Assembly (NCBI RefSeq): GCF_019443965.1
Contig: NZ_CP040814.1
Location: 1,736,001 to 1,800,000 of the forward strand
Origin: Salinibacterium sp. M195
Lineage (GTDB): Bacteria; Actinomycetota; Actinomycetes; Actinomycetales; Microbacteriaceae
DNA length: 64,000 bases
Reading direction: 5' to 3'
Shown: in pieces, positions 19,076 through 27,281 of the stretch
Layout: every line of letters begins with the position of its first letter
How positions within the stretch are numbered: the stretch's first letter is position 1
Program-made: the position numbers and the translations under genes
Notes under the pieces: model-generated
The model's input: only the letters and a program-made list of their open reading frames with translations
Database searches by the model: none
What the model was told of the DNA's origin: nothing

Positions 19076-19085
19076 ATTTCCGCGG
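18988..19085. repeat. inverted-repeat element, copy 3 (98 bp)
   Basis: The left arm from 18988 (CCTCGGAAATTCAGGAGATT, extending to 19010) and the right arm 19063-19085 pair over 23 positions with one mismatch (GAGG versus GCGG). The core differs from copies 1 and 2. The element overlaps the 3' end of the DUF559 gene and encodes its last ~30 residues including the stop. Confidence 0.85.
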
Positions 19086-19186
19086 AGGGGAGCGAAAAAC
19101 GTAGCGAAGGCGAGCGAACCCAAACGGCATCGCCACCGAACTACCGCAACCGGGAATATCCGTGCGGCGCAGACGTTGAAGCCACA

Positions 19187-19855
19187 GTGAATGAATCAGC
19201 AGCAAACCCGATTGCCCCCGTCAAAGTCGATATCTGGTCTGATGTTCAGTGCCCCTGGTGCTACATCGGAAAGCGACGCTTTGAAGCAGCGGTCGATAGC
19301 TCCGGCATCGCCGTTGACATTGAGTACCATTCCTTTGAATTGGCACCCGATACTCCTGTTGAGTACGAGGGCACTCCCACTCAGTACCTCAGCGAGCGCA
19401 AGGGTCTCGCAATTCCTCAGGTAGAGGAGATGCTCACCCGTGTCACCGATATCGCCACGAGTCTCGGTCTCGACTATGACTACGAGCACATCCACCAGAC
19501 CAATACGGTGAAGGCCCACGAACTTCTTCATTTTGCCAAGGCTCGCGGCCGTCAGCTCGAGATGAAGGAGCGCCTTCTCGACGCGTATTTCGTTAAGACT
19601 GAGCACGTCGGACGCATCGAAGATCTCGCCGACATCGCGGCCTCTATTGGCTTCGACCGTGACGAGGTTGTGGGTGTTCTTGAGTCAAGCGAGTACCTTC
19701 CGGCGGTCAAGGCCGATATGGAAGTTGCGATGCAATATGGCATCCAAGGCGTGCCCTTCTTTGTGATTGACGGCAAGTATGGAGTTTCGGGCGCGCAAGA
19801 AAGTGAAACTTTCGCTAACGTTCTCACACAGGTACTTACTGAAAGAGATGCGTAA
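19187..19855 (+). CDS. DsbA-family (FrnE-like) oxidoreductase
   Basis: The 222-residue protein has a thioredoxin fold with a helical insertion. It contains KVDIWSDVQCPWCYIGKRRFEAAV with a CPWC active site near residues 23-26, a helical segment with NTVKAHELLHFAKARG and the cis-Pro region GIQGVPFFVIDGKYGVSGAQ. No signal peptide is visible, so it is probably cytoplasmic, as in the FrnE/2-hydroxychromene-2-carboxylate isomerase-like group. The GTG start has no strong ribosome-binding site. A tiny gene follows after 3 bases and is probably co-transcribed. Confidence 0.9.
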   Translation: MNESAANPIAPVKVDIWSDVQCPWCYIGKRRFEAAVDSSGIAVDIEYHSFELAPDTPVEYEGTPTQYLSERKGLAIPQVEEMLTRVTDIATSLGLDYDYEHIHQTNTVKAHELLHFAKARGRQLEMKERLLDAYFVKTEHVGRIEDLADIAASIGFDRDEVVGVLESSEYLPAVKADMEVAMQYGIQGVPFFVIDGKYGVSGAQESETFANVLTQVLTERDA

Positions 19856-19858
19856 CTA

Positions 19859-20008
19859 ATGGATGCCGCAACGAAGCCACTCCCGACCTTCGCCCTTAAA
19901 CAGGTTGGAGACCCCAATGTTGGTGTGTGCGAGGGCGACTCGTGCATCGTGGATGACCACCAGTCTCAAGCTTTCGTGAACCGCCAGATCGATGAAGGAC
20001 TCGTCTAA
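19859..20008 (+). CDS. 49-residue protein downstream of the DsbA-like gene
   Basis: An ATG 3 bases after the DsbA-like stop opens a 49-codon frame ending in TAA. It contains two Cys four residues apart (CEGDSC) in an acidic context and ends in a helical segment (AFVNRQIDEGLV). Codon use and tight spacing support a real gene co-transcribed with the oxidoreductase. The Cys pair next to a thiol-disulfide enzyme suggests a redox link, but this is inference; I recognise no family. Confidence 0.6.
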   Translation: MDAATKPLPTFALKQVGDPNVGVCEGDSCIVDDHQSQAFVNRQIDEGLV

Positions 20009-20084
20009 AGCAATCCAGCATTCTGCAGCCTGACCGAGCTTGGGTTTTTGTGCGTTCGGGGTTGGGCTGGGCCTGCGGTCGGGG

Positions 20085-20525
20085 TTATCCGACGAAGCCT
20101 CTGTTCGACCATTCGATAATTTCGGTCGCGCTTGAGTCCTCAGGGGCAGCGCGGGCTACTCGCGGCGGTACTCGCGTGAGCGGTACTGTCGTCGGGCGGT
20201 CGGGCAGTGATGCGTGCTGCCGTTCTGGAGCGTTGATCCTCTTGTTCACGAGCGCTCCGAGTATGGCGCCTCCTCCGAACCCGAGCGGGAGCAGAAACAG
20301 GTAGAGCGTCGGATTGATGCCCGATCCTGTGCCGAGTGCAAACGTTGCGGCGACGCCGGCTACAGCTCCGAGGCCCATTGCGAGCCACCAGCGCTGAAGT
20401 TTCGCGTTTGTTGAATCCCACGCTCGCTGCGCTCGTAGCTGTGCTGATGCTTCCTCGCGTGGTGCCAAGCTCACCCACGTGTGGCCTTCGAATCGAAAGA
20501 CGTTCGGATGCTCGTCGAGGGCCAT
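20085..20525 (-). CDS. small membrane protein of unknown function
   Basis: The 146-residue protein starts at ATG 20523-20525, overlapping the stop of the YbaK-like gene by 1 base. It has a cytoplasmic N-terminus of about 45 residues (MALDEHPNVFRFEGHTWV), then two hydrophobic segments at roughly 47-65 and 71-92, and a Pro/Arg-rich tail. A longer open frame upstream is an overlap with the deacylase gene and is not used. I recognise no family. Confidence 0.65.
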   Translation of the reverse strand: MALDEHPNVFRFEGHTWVSLAPREEASAQLRAQRAWDSTNAKLQRWWLAMGLGAVAGVAATFALGTGSGINPTLYLFLLPLGFGGGAILGALVNKRINAPERQHASLPDRPTTVPLTRVPPRVARAAPEDSSATEIIEWSNRGFVG

Positions 20526-21004
20526 TAGTTGCTTCCTTCTTCGGTCGTGATGTCGGCAACGACCGCGTCGAGGCGGCTGATGAGTTCGTCGGCGTGCACC
20601 CAGGCGGTGTGGCCGTGATCGCCGGCTCCTATGGAGATGCGCTTTCCGACCATCCGTTCGTCCGCGTACACGGGCCAGGCAGTAGTGCTGCCGAGTGGGG
20701 TGATGGTGCCGCGCGCGTAGCCGGTGGCGTTGAGGGCAACCTCGGCATCGGGCATCCGGAGCTTGTTGGCACCCACGAGCGCACGCAGCTTTGGCCACGA
20801 AATTTGACGATCGCCGGGCACGAGAGCGAAGAGAAAGCTGCCGTCGCTGCGCTTAACGACGAGCGACTTCACGATTTCGGCCGGGGTGATGCCGAGCAGT
20901 TCAGCCGCGTGCTCGAGTGACGTCGCTGGGGCTCGCTCGATGATCTCGATCGGGATGCCGCGGCGCTCGGCATCCTCGCGAACGCGGTCGGTTCCTGCCG
21001 TCAT
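20525..21004 (-). CDS. YbaK/EbsC-type aminoacyl-tRNA deacylase
   Basis: The 159-residue protein has the YbaK/ProX editing fold: TSLEHAAELLGITPAEIVKSLVVK with the conserved Lys, FALVPGDRQISWPKLRALVGANKLRMPDAE, the GYARGTITPLG loop and ISIGAGDHGHTAWVH. Proteins of this group clear mischarged tRNA (for example Cys- or Ala-tRNA-Pro) in trans. It is followed with a 1-base overlap by a small membrane protein gene and is divergent from dusB. Confidence 0.88.
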   Translation of the reverse strand: MTAGTDRVREDAERRGIPIEIIERAPATSLEHAAELLGITPAEIVKSLVVKRSDGSFLFALVPGDRQISWPKLRALVGANKLRMPDAEVALNATGYARGTITPLGSTTAWPVYADERMVGKRISIGAGDHGHTAWVHADELISRLDAVVADITTEEGSN

Positions 21005-21061
21005 TCGGGGCCTTCCGGGGTGGGCGGCACCGGTTCAGGCGCGCCGTGGGACAATTGCTCT

Positions 21062-22228
21062 GTGACTATTCTTGCCCCTGCCGACCCGCGTGTCGCGCCA
21101 CAGCTCTCAATCGGCAACCTCGACCTCGATGTTCCGGTCGTTTTGGCGCCCATGGCAGGCATCACGAACACCGCTTTTCGTCGTCTCTGCCGCGAATATG
21201 GTGCGGGCCTTTACGTCAGTGAGATGATCACGAGCCGCGCTCTTGTTGAGCGCACGCCCGAAAGCATGCGCCTTATTACGCACCACGAATCGGAGACGAC
21301 GCGCAGCATCCAGCTTTATGGTGTTGACCCGAAGACGGTGCGCGAAGCGGTCACGATGTTGGTAGCCGAAGATCGTGCAGACCACATCGACTTGAATTTC
21401 GGATGCCCTGTTCCTAAAGTAACTCGCAAGGGTGGGGGAGCGGCGCTTCCTTGGAAGATCGATTTGTTCCGCGACATTGTCGAGGGCGCTGTGAAGGCTG
21501 CCGGCGATGTGCCGTTGACGATCAAGATGCGCAAGGGCATCGACTCTGACCATTTGACCTACCTCGAGGCTGCCCGGGTGGGCGCCGGTGCCGGCGTGGC
21601 CAGCATTGCGCTGCACGCGCGCACTGCTGCCGAGTTCTATTCGGGCCATGCCGACTGGTCTGCGATCGAAAAGCTTAAGAACACCATCACCGATACGCCA
21701 ATTCTGGGCAACGGTGACATTTGGAGTGCAGCCGATGCTCTTCGCATGGTCGATGAGACCGGATGCGACGGGGTTGTTGTCGGTCGCGGTTGCCTTGGTC
21801 GTCCGTGGCTGTTCGGTGACCTCGCTGCCGCCTTCCGCGGTGAATCCCTCAAGGCAGAGCCGACACTTGGCGAAGTCGCCATCGCGTTTAAGCGCCATGC
21901 CGAGCTCTTGGTGGAATTCTTCGGTGATGAAGATCGTGCGTGCCGCGACATCCGCAAGCATGTTGCGTGGTATTTCAAGGGTTATGCGGTGGGCGGAGAG
22001 TTGCGCGCGGCGATGGCGACTGTTCACGATCTGGCTCAGCTCGACGAACTGTTGGCTCAGCTCGACTGGAGCCAGCAATACCCGGGTGCCGATGCTGAAG
22101 GTCAACGTGGCCGGGCGGGCACCCCCAAGAAGCCTTCGCTTCCGCAGGGCTGGCTCGATAGCCGCGAACTGCACGAGACTCACCGAAGCGAACTCAACCA
22201 AGCAGAATTGAGCACCAGTGGCGGTTAA
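21062..22228 (+). CDS. dusB: tRNA-dihydrouridine synthase
   Basis: This FMN enzyme reduces uridines in the tRNA D-loop. From GTG 21062 the protein is 388 residues: VVLAPMAGITNTAFRRLCREYGAGLYVSEMITSRALVER, DLNFGCPVPKVTRKGGGAAL with the catalytic Cys, KMRKGID, ALHARTAAEFYSGHADW and NGDIWSAADALRM...GVVVGRGCLGRPWLF. A longer GTG start at 21020 is possible, but the family start fits 21062. The end overlaps dgt by 11 bases, giving a dusB-dgt-dnaG operon. Confidence 0.94.
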   Translation: MTILAPADPRVAPQLSIGNLDLDVPVVLAPMAGITNTAFRRLCREYGAGLYVSEMITSRALVERTPESMRLITHHESETTRSIQLYGVDPKTVREAVTMLVAEDRADHIDLNFGCPVPKVTRKGGGAALPWKIDLFRDIVEGAVKAAGDVPLTIKMRKGIDSDHLTYLEAARVGAGAGVASIALHARTAAEFYSGHADWSAIEKLKNTITDTPILGNGDIWSAADALRMVDETGCDGVVVGRGCLGRPWLFGDLAAAFRGESLKAEPTLGEVAIAFKRHAELLVEFFGDEDRACRDIRKHVAWYFKGYAVGGELRAAMATVHDLAQLDELLAQLDWSQQYPGADAEGQRGRAGTPKKPSLPQGWLDSRELHETHRSELNQAELSTSGG

Positions 22229-23468
22229 GGGCTATACCGAGGCTGACGCTGAGCGTTGGTTCCCTGAGCAGCATTCGAGTCGTCGTAGCGATTTTGCGCG
22301 TGACCGTGCGCGGGTTCTTCACTCCAGCGCGCTTCGCCGCCTAGCCGCAAAGACTCAAGTCTTGAGCCCGACGATGGGCGCTGACTTTGCCCGCAACCGT
22401 CTTACCCACTCTCTTGAGGTCGCCCAGGTGGGTCGCGAGCTCGCCGACAGCCTCGGCCTCGACCCCGATGTTGTCGACACAGCATGTCTTTCGCACGATC
22501 TCGGGCATCCGCCGTTCGGCCACAATGGTGAGCGCGCACTCAATGAGTGGGCGGATGACATCGGTGGCTTCGAGGGCAATGCTCAGACCCTGCGTCTGCT
22601 GACGCGCATCGAGCCGAAGGTGTTTGGTCCTAACGGCCAGAGCTATGGGCTTAATCTCACACGCGCGAGCTTGGACGCGAGCACCAAGTACCCCTGGCCG
22701 AGCGCCCAAGGCATCCCTGACCCGAGCGGTCGCAGCAAGTACGGCTTCTTCGACGATGACACTGCGGCGTTCGAGTGGTTGCGTGCCGGTGCCCCTGATC
22801 GCCAGCGCTGCATTGAGGCTCAGGTCATGGATCTTTCCGATGACATCGCGTACTCGGTGCATGACTTCGAAGACGCCATTGTTGGCGACTTCATTGATGT
22901 GACGGCTCTGGGCGCCCGGGTGAACCACGATGACCTCGTGAAGTCGATGTTTGAGTGGATCGGCGGCGAGTTCACGCACGATGAGCTCATCGCAGCCTTC
23001 GACCGCCTTGATCTTCTCGATCCGTGGATTGATCAGTGGGATGGCTCGCGTGCCGCCCACGGGCGCCTCAAGAACCTCACGAGCCAGTTGATCGGCCGCT
23101 TTGCGGGAGCTGCAGTTCAGGCTACGCGCGAAGCGCACCCGAGGGATGCCCTTGCTCGCTTCGGCGGAAGCCTGGTCGTTCCCAAGGAAATTCAGGCCGA
23201 AATCGCCGTGCTCAAGGGCATTGTTGCCGCTTTTGTGATGTCGACAAACGCGCGCCGCCCGATTTATCAGCAGCAGCGTGACGTGCTTACGGAGCTCGCT
23301 GACGTTCTGCTGTGGACCGGCCCGAGCAACCTCGATTCGGGGTTCACGGCCGATTGGAATTGCGCTGTGAACGATCACCAGCGCAAGCGTGCGGTAGTAG
23401 ATCAGGTGGCTAGCCTCACGGATCAGTCCGCCATGGCGTGGCATACACGACTGGTTGGCGAGAGGTAG
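22218..23468 (+). CDS. dgt: deoxyguanosinetriphosphate triphosphohydrolase-like protein
   Basis: This 416-residue HD-domain enzyme hydrolyses dNTPs to deoxynucleoside and triphosphate. Metal ligands are seen in RLTHSLEVAQVGREL and CLSHDLGHPPFGHNGERAL (H...HD), then VMDLSDDIAYSVHDFEDA supplies the distal Asp. The N-terminal ARDRARVLHSSALRRLAAKTQV is also family-typical. It starts at GTG 22218 inside dusB and is followed 26 bases later by dnaG, the gene order usual in actinobacteria, where dNTP control and primase are co-expressed. Confidence 0.94.
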   Translation: MAVKGYTEADAERWFPEQHSSRRSDFARDRARVLHSSALRRLAAKTQVLSPTMGADFARNRLTHSLEVAQVGRELADSLGLDPDVVDTACLSHDLGHPPFGHNGERALNEWADDIGGFEGNAQTLRLLTRIEPKVFGPNGQSYGLNLTRASLDASTKYPWPSAQGIPDPSGRSKYGFFDDDTAAFEWLRAGAPDRQRCIEAQVMDLSDDIAYSVHDFEDAIVGDFIDVTALGARVNHDDLVKSMFEWIGGEFTHDELIAAFDRLDLLDPWIDQWDGSRAAHGRLKNLTSQLIGRFAGAAVQATREAHPRDALARFGGSLVVPKEIQAEIAVLKGIVAAFVMSTNARRPIYQQQRDVLTELADVLLWTGPSNLDSGFTADWNCAVNDHQRKRAVVDQVASLTDQSAMAWHTRLVGER

Positions 23469-23494
23469 ACCGCGGTAAGCCTAGAATTGCGATT

Positions 23495-25384
23495 GTGGCT
23501 GGCCTGATCAAAAGAAGCGATATCGACGAGGTGCGTTCGCGCACGAACCTCGCCGACATTGTTGGCGACTATGTCACCCTCAAGAGCGCTGGTTCGGGCT
23601 CGATGAAGGGCTTGTGTCCTTTTCACGAGGAGCGCAGCCCCAGCTTCCACGTGCGGCCCCAAGTCGGCTTCTATCACTGCTTCGGATGCGGTGAAGGCGG
23701 CGACGTTTACACCTTCCTGCAGCGCATGGACCACGTGTCGTTCTCCGAGGCCGTTGAGCGCCTCGCCGGTCGTATTAGTTACGAACTTCACTATGAGGAT
23801 GGCGGTGCGGCGACCGATCACGGCAACCGCGCCCGCATCCTGGCAGCCAATCAGGCCGCCTCCGATTTCTTCGTCGCTCAACTGGCGAGCGCCGAGGCAG
23901 CTCCCGGTCGCAGTTTCTTGGGGGAGCGCGGCTTCGATCAGTCGGCGGCAGAGCGTTTCGGAATTGGGTTCGCCCCTCGTGGTGGTGCCCTCACAAAACA
24001 CCTCAACTCTCTCGGATTTTCGTCCGACGAACTCGTGATCGCTGGCCTCATCGGCAAGGGGGAGCGAGGCGACTATTACGATCGATTCCGCGGCCGACTG
24101 GTGTGGCCCATCCGCGATGTCACGGGGCAGACGCTTGGTTTCGGTGCGCGTCGTTTACTTGAGGACGATAAGGGTCCCAAGTACTTGAACACTCCTGAGA
24201 CGCCGGTTTATCACAAGAGCCAAGTGCTCTACGGGCTCGATCTTGCCAAGAAAGATATTTCGCGCGGCAAGCAGATCGTGGTCGTTGAGGGCTATACGGA
24301 TGTCATGGCTTGCCACCTTGCTGGCGTCACGACGGCTGTTGCTACCTGTGGAACCGCGTTCGGTGTCGACCACATCAAGATTGTTCGCCGGATGATCGGC
24401 GACTATGACAACGCAGACACCACCGCCACGGGCGAAGTGATCTTCACCTTCGACCCGGATGATGCTGGCCAGAAGGCAGCAAACCGGGCGTTTGCCGAAG
24501 AGCACCGTTTCGCTGCGCAAACTTTTGTTGCGGTCGCATCTGATGGCCTCGATCCGTGCGATCTCCGGCTCAAAAAGGGTGATGGCGCTGTGCGGCGTCT
24601 TGTGAGCACGCGCAAGCCCATGTTCGAGTTCAAGATTCGCCGTGAGTTGGCGGTGCATGACCTCGAGACGGTGGAGGGTCGTGTCGCTGCCCTGCGTGCG
24701 GCGGCGCCGGTCGTGGCGGGCATTCGAGACCAAGCGTTGGGAATTGGTTACGTGCGCAGCGTCGCCGGCTGGCTGGGTATGGAGCCGAGCGAAGTTCAGG
24801 GCGCGGTGAACTCTGCCAAGCGTCAGCAGGCGCCGGCTACGGCTCCGAGTGTGCCTCAGCAGTCCGCTGCAGCGGCTGAAAGCATGGGTGAGCAGCCGCC
24901 GCAGGCTGGCCCGTCGATCATGGATCTCAAGACGGACGCATCCACACGACTGGAGCGTGACGCCTTGATGGCGGTGTTGCAGCATCCGGATGTCGTCGGG
25001 GACGATCTCATTCGAAAGCTCACGCAGATATCTTTCGCCGATAACAGTCTCGCCGTCGTGCGTGACGCGATCGCTTCACTGGTTGAGCGTGCACAGCTCC
25101 CGGGCTGGGCCTCAGCCGTTGCCGATGAAGTGCCTCAGTCGTTCTCGACTTTCGTCAAACAATTGAGCGTTGCGCCGATTCCGGAGCGCGAGGAACGAAT
25201 CCCGATCTACTGTGTCCAAGTCGCTACAGACTTGGTCGAGCGCGATCTTTTGCGGCAAAAGCGCGAGCTGTTAGGGGTGCTTCAGCGCATGGATCGGGAG
25301 AGTGATCCCGAGCGCTATGTGCAGACGCAACGCGACCTCATGAGGATCGAAGCAGAGCGTCGCACTCTTCGTGAAGAAAAGTAG
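23495..25384 (+). CDS. dnaG: DNA primase
   Basis: DnaG makes RNA primers at the replication fork. From GTG 23495 the protein is 629 residues: the CHC2 zinc finger CPFHEERSPSFHVRPQVGFYHCFGC, the N-terminal core with YGLDLAKKDI, the TOPRIM motifs VVVEGYTDVMACHLAG and FTFDPDDAGQKAA, and a C-terminal helicase-binding region (about 480-629) after an Ala/Pro/Gln linker. The longer frame opening at 23438 overlaps dgt and is not used. It is the last gene of the dusB-dgt-dnaG run. Confidence 0.96.
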   Translation: MAGLIKRSDIDEVRSRTNLADIVGDYVTLKSAGSGSMKGLCPFHEERSPSFHVRPQVGFYHCFGCGEGGDVYTFLQRMDHVSFSEAVERLAGRISYELHYEDGGAATDHGNRARILAANQAASDFFVAQLASAEAAPGRSFLGERGFDQSAAERFGIGFAPRGGALTKHLNSLGFSSDELVIAGLIGKGERGDYYDRFRGRLVWPIRDVTGQTLGFGARRLLEDDKGPKYLNTPETPVYHKSQVLYGLDLAKKDISRGKQIVVVEGYTDVMACHLAGVTTAVATCGTAFGVDHIKIVRRMIGDYDNADTTATGEVIFTFDPDDAGQKAANRAFAEEHRFAAQTFVAVASDGLDPCDLRLKKGDGAVRRLVSTRKPMFEFKIRRELAVHDLETVEGRVAALRAAAPVVAGIRDQALGIGYVRSVAGWLGMEPSEVQGAVNSAKRQQAPATAPSVPQQSAAAAESMGEQPPQAGPSIMDLKTDASTRLERDALMAVLQHPDVVGDDLIRKLTQISFADNSLAVVRDAIASLVERAQLPGWASAVADEVPQSFSTFVKQLSVAPIPEREERIPIYCVQVATDLVERDLLRQKRELLGVLQRMDRESDPERYVQTQRDLMRIEAERRTLREEK

Positions 25385-25544
25385 TCGTCGCTACTTAGTT
25401 GCGTTCGTGTAAATATCGGTCATTTGGAAGCCAACAACCTAGTGGTTAAGTCTCAGGTTGTGTTTCCATTGAAGTACTACAGTGCGCGGCACCTACAAAC
25501 GTGCCGTCGCATTTACTGCACGCAACAGGAAGAGGTAGACGGAT

Positions 25545-27173
25545 ATGACATCCGCATCCAAGAACAGCAAGCGAATCCTTGCTGTAGTTGCCGGCTCAGC
25601 AGCGTTCGCGCTCGCTTTGACTGGCTGCCAAGCTGGAGGAGATTCCTCTAGCGATGGCGGTTCTGAGCCGCTTATCGTGGGCACGACCGACAAGGTCACG
25701 TTCCTCGACCCGGCCGGTTCGTACGACAACGGTTCTTTCGCACTGATGAACCAGGTTTTCCCGTTCTTGCTCAACTCCCCGCTCGGTACTTCCGATGTTG
25801 AACCTGACATCGCTGAGTCCGCCGAGTATACGAGTGACGACGAGTACACAGTTGTACTCAAGTCGGGCCTGAAGTTTGCCAATGGCAACGACCTCACGTC
25901 GTCTGACGTGAAGTTCAGCTTCGACCGCCAGGTCGCCATTGCTGACGAAAACGGACCTGCAGTTCTTCTCGGCAACATCGACAGCGTTGAAGCAGTCGAC
26001 GACACCACAGTGGTATTCCACCTGAAGAATGGCAACGACCAGACGTTTGCACAGATCCTGTCGAGCCCTGCCGCGCCGATCGTTGACGAAGACGTATTCT
26101 CGGCTGACAGCGTTACTCCCGACGCAGATATTGTTGCGGGCAACGCTTTCGCTGGCCAGTACGTTATCGACAGCTACGACTTCAATAACATTGTGTCGTT
26201 CAAGGCCAACGCTGACTACCAGGGTGTTCTTGGTGCAGCAGCGACTGACAGCATCACGCTCAAGTACTACACCGATGCTTCGAACCTGAAGCTCGAAGTT
26301 CAAGAGGGTGGCATCGATGTCGCGCACCGCAGCCTTTCGGCTACGGACATTGCTGACCTCGAAGGCAATGACAACGTCAATGTCGTTGTAGGCCCTGGTG
26401 GAGAAATCCGCTACATCGTGTTCAACTTCGACACCCAGCCGTTCGGTGCAAAGACTCCTGAGGCTGACGCCGCGAAGTCGCTTGCCGTTCGTGGAGCCGT
26501 TGCTGACCTCATCAACCGTCAAGAAATCTCAGAGCAGGTTTACAAGGGCACCTACCTTCCGTTGTACTCTTACGTTCCCGAGGGACTGACCGGCGCAACC
26601 GAGGTTCTGAAGGACCTCTACGGCGACGGTTCAGGCGGACCGAGCACCGAAGCAGCGCAGAAGCGTCTTGCGGATGCCGGTATTGAGACTCCTGTATCGC
26701 TCAACTTGCAGTACAACCCAGACCACTACGGTGAGTCTTCGGGGGACGAGTACGCGCTTGTTAAGAGCCAGCTTGAGGCCGACGGTATCTTCGAGGTCAG
26801 CTTGCAGTCGACCGAGTGGGTCACGTACGCCAAGGAGCGCACGGCAGATGCTTACCCCGCATACCAGCTGGGTTGGTTCCCTGACTACTCCGACGCCGAT
26901 AACTACCTGACCCCGTTCTTCGGCGATGGCAACTTCCTCGGTAACCACTACGCGGATGCCGAAGTCAACGATCTGATTGTGGCTCAAGCAACCGAACTCG
27001 ACCCTGCAACACGTGAGGGAATGATCGAGGAAATCCAGGCGAAGGTCGCGGCGCAGCTGTCGACCGTTCCGTTCCTTCAAGGAGCGCAAATCGCTGTAAC
27101 GGGCAAGGACGTCACCGGAGCTACGCTCGACGGTTCGTTCAAGTTCCGCTACGGCAGCTTGGCAAAAAACTAG
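25545..27173 (+). CDS. ABC transporter substrate-binding lipoprotein (family 5)
   Basis: The 542-residue binding protein of the Dpp/Opp type is the receptor of the importer encoded downstream. The N-terminus is a lipoprotein signal with lipobox LTGC near residue 28, then a Gly/Ser-rich linker (QAGGDSSSDGGSE) and the SBP_bac_5 body with TVVFHLKNGNDQTFAQILSSP. ATG is preceded by AGGAAGAGG. Two hairpins separate it from the permease genes, which usually allows higher expression of the binding protein. Ligand class (oligopeptide, nickel or sugar) cannot be told from sequence alone. Confidence 0.92.
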   Translation: MTSASKNSKRILAVVAGSAAFALALTGCQAGGDSSSDGGSEPLIVGTTDKVTFLDPAGSYDNGSFALMNQVFPFLLNSPLGTSDVEPDIAESAEYTSDDEYTVVLKSGLKFANGNDLTSSDVKFSFDRQVAIADENGPAVLLGNIDSVEAVDDTTVVFHLKNGNDQTFAQILSSPAAPIVDEDVFSADSVTPDADIVAGNAFAGQYVIDSYDFNNIVSFKANADYQGVLGAAATDSITLKYYTDASNLKLEVQEGGIDVAHRSLSATDIADLEGNDNVNVVVGPGGEIRYIVFNFDTQPFGAKTPEADAAKSLAVRGAVADLINRQEISEQVYKGTYLPLYSYVPEGLTGATEVLKDLYGDGSGGPSTEAAQKRLADAGIETPVSLNLQYNPDHYGESSGDEYALVKSQLEADGIFEVSLQSTEWVTYAKERTADAYPAYQLGWFPDYSDADNYLTPFFGDGNFLGNHYADAEVNDLIVAQATELDPATREGMIEEIQAKVAAQLSTVPFLQGAQIAVTGKDVTGATLDGSFKFRYGSLAKN

Positions 27174-27187
27174 GGTAATTCGCCCCA

Positions 27188-27250
27188 GCTAGGCTTCGGT
27201 CTAGCGTTGTGACGAACAGGGGGTGGTCCACACACAATGTGGGTCACCTC
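27188..27250 (+). terminator. two hairpins between binding-protein and permease genes
   Basis: The first hairpin, GCTAGGC-TTCG-GTCTAGC at 27188-27205, has a stable UUCG tetraloop right after the stop codon. The second pairs GGTGGTCCACA (27222-27232) with TGTGGGTCACC (27238-27248), with two internal mismatches. Neither has a long U-run. They probably act as a partial terminator or as 3' protection of the binding-protein message rather than a full stop. Confidence 0.5.
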
Positions 27251-27281
27251 CTCGTCTTCATTTTCTGCACGATAGGTAGGT

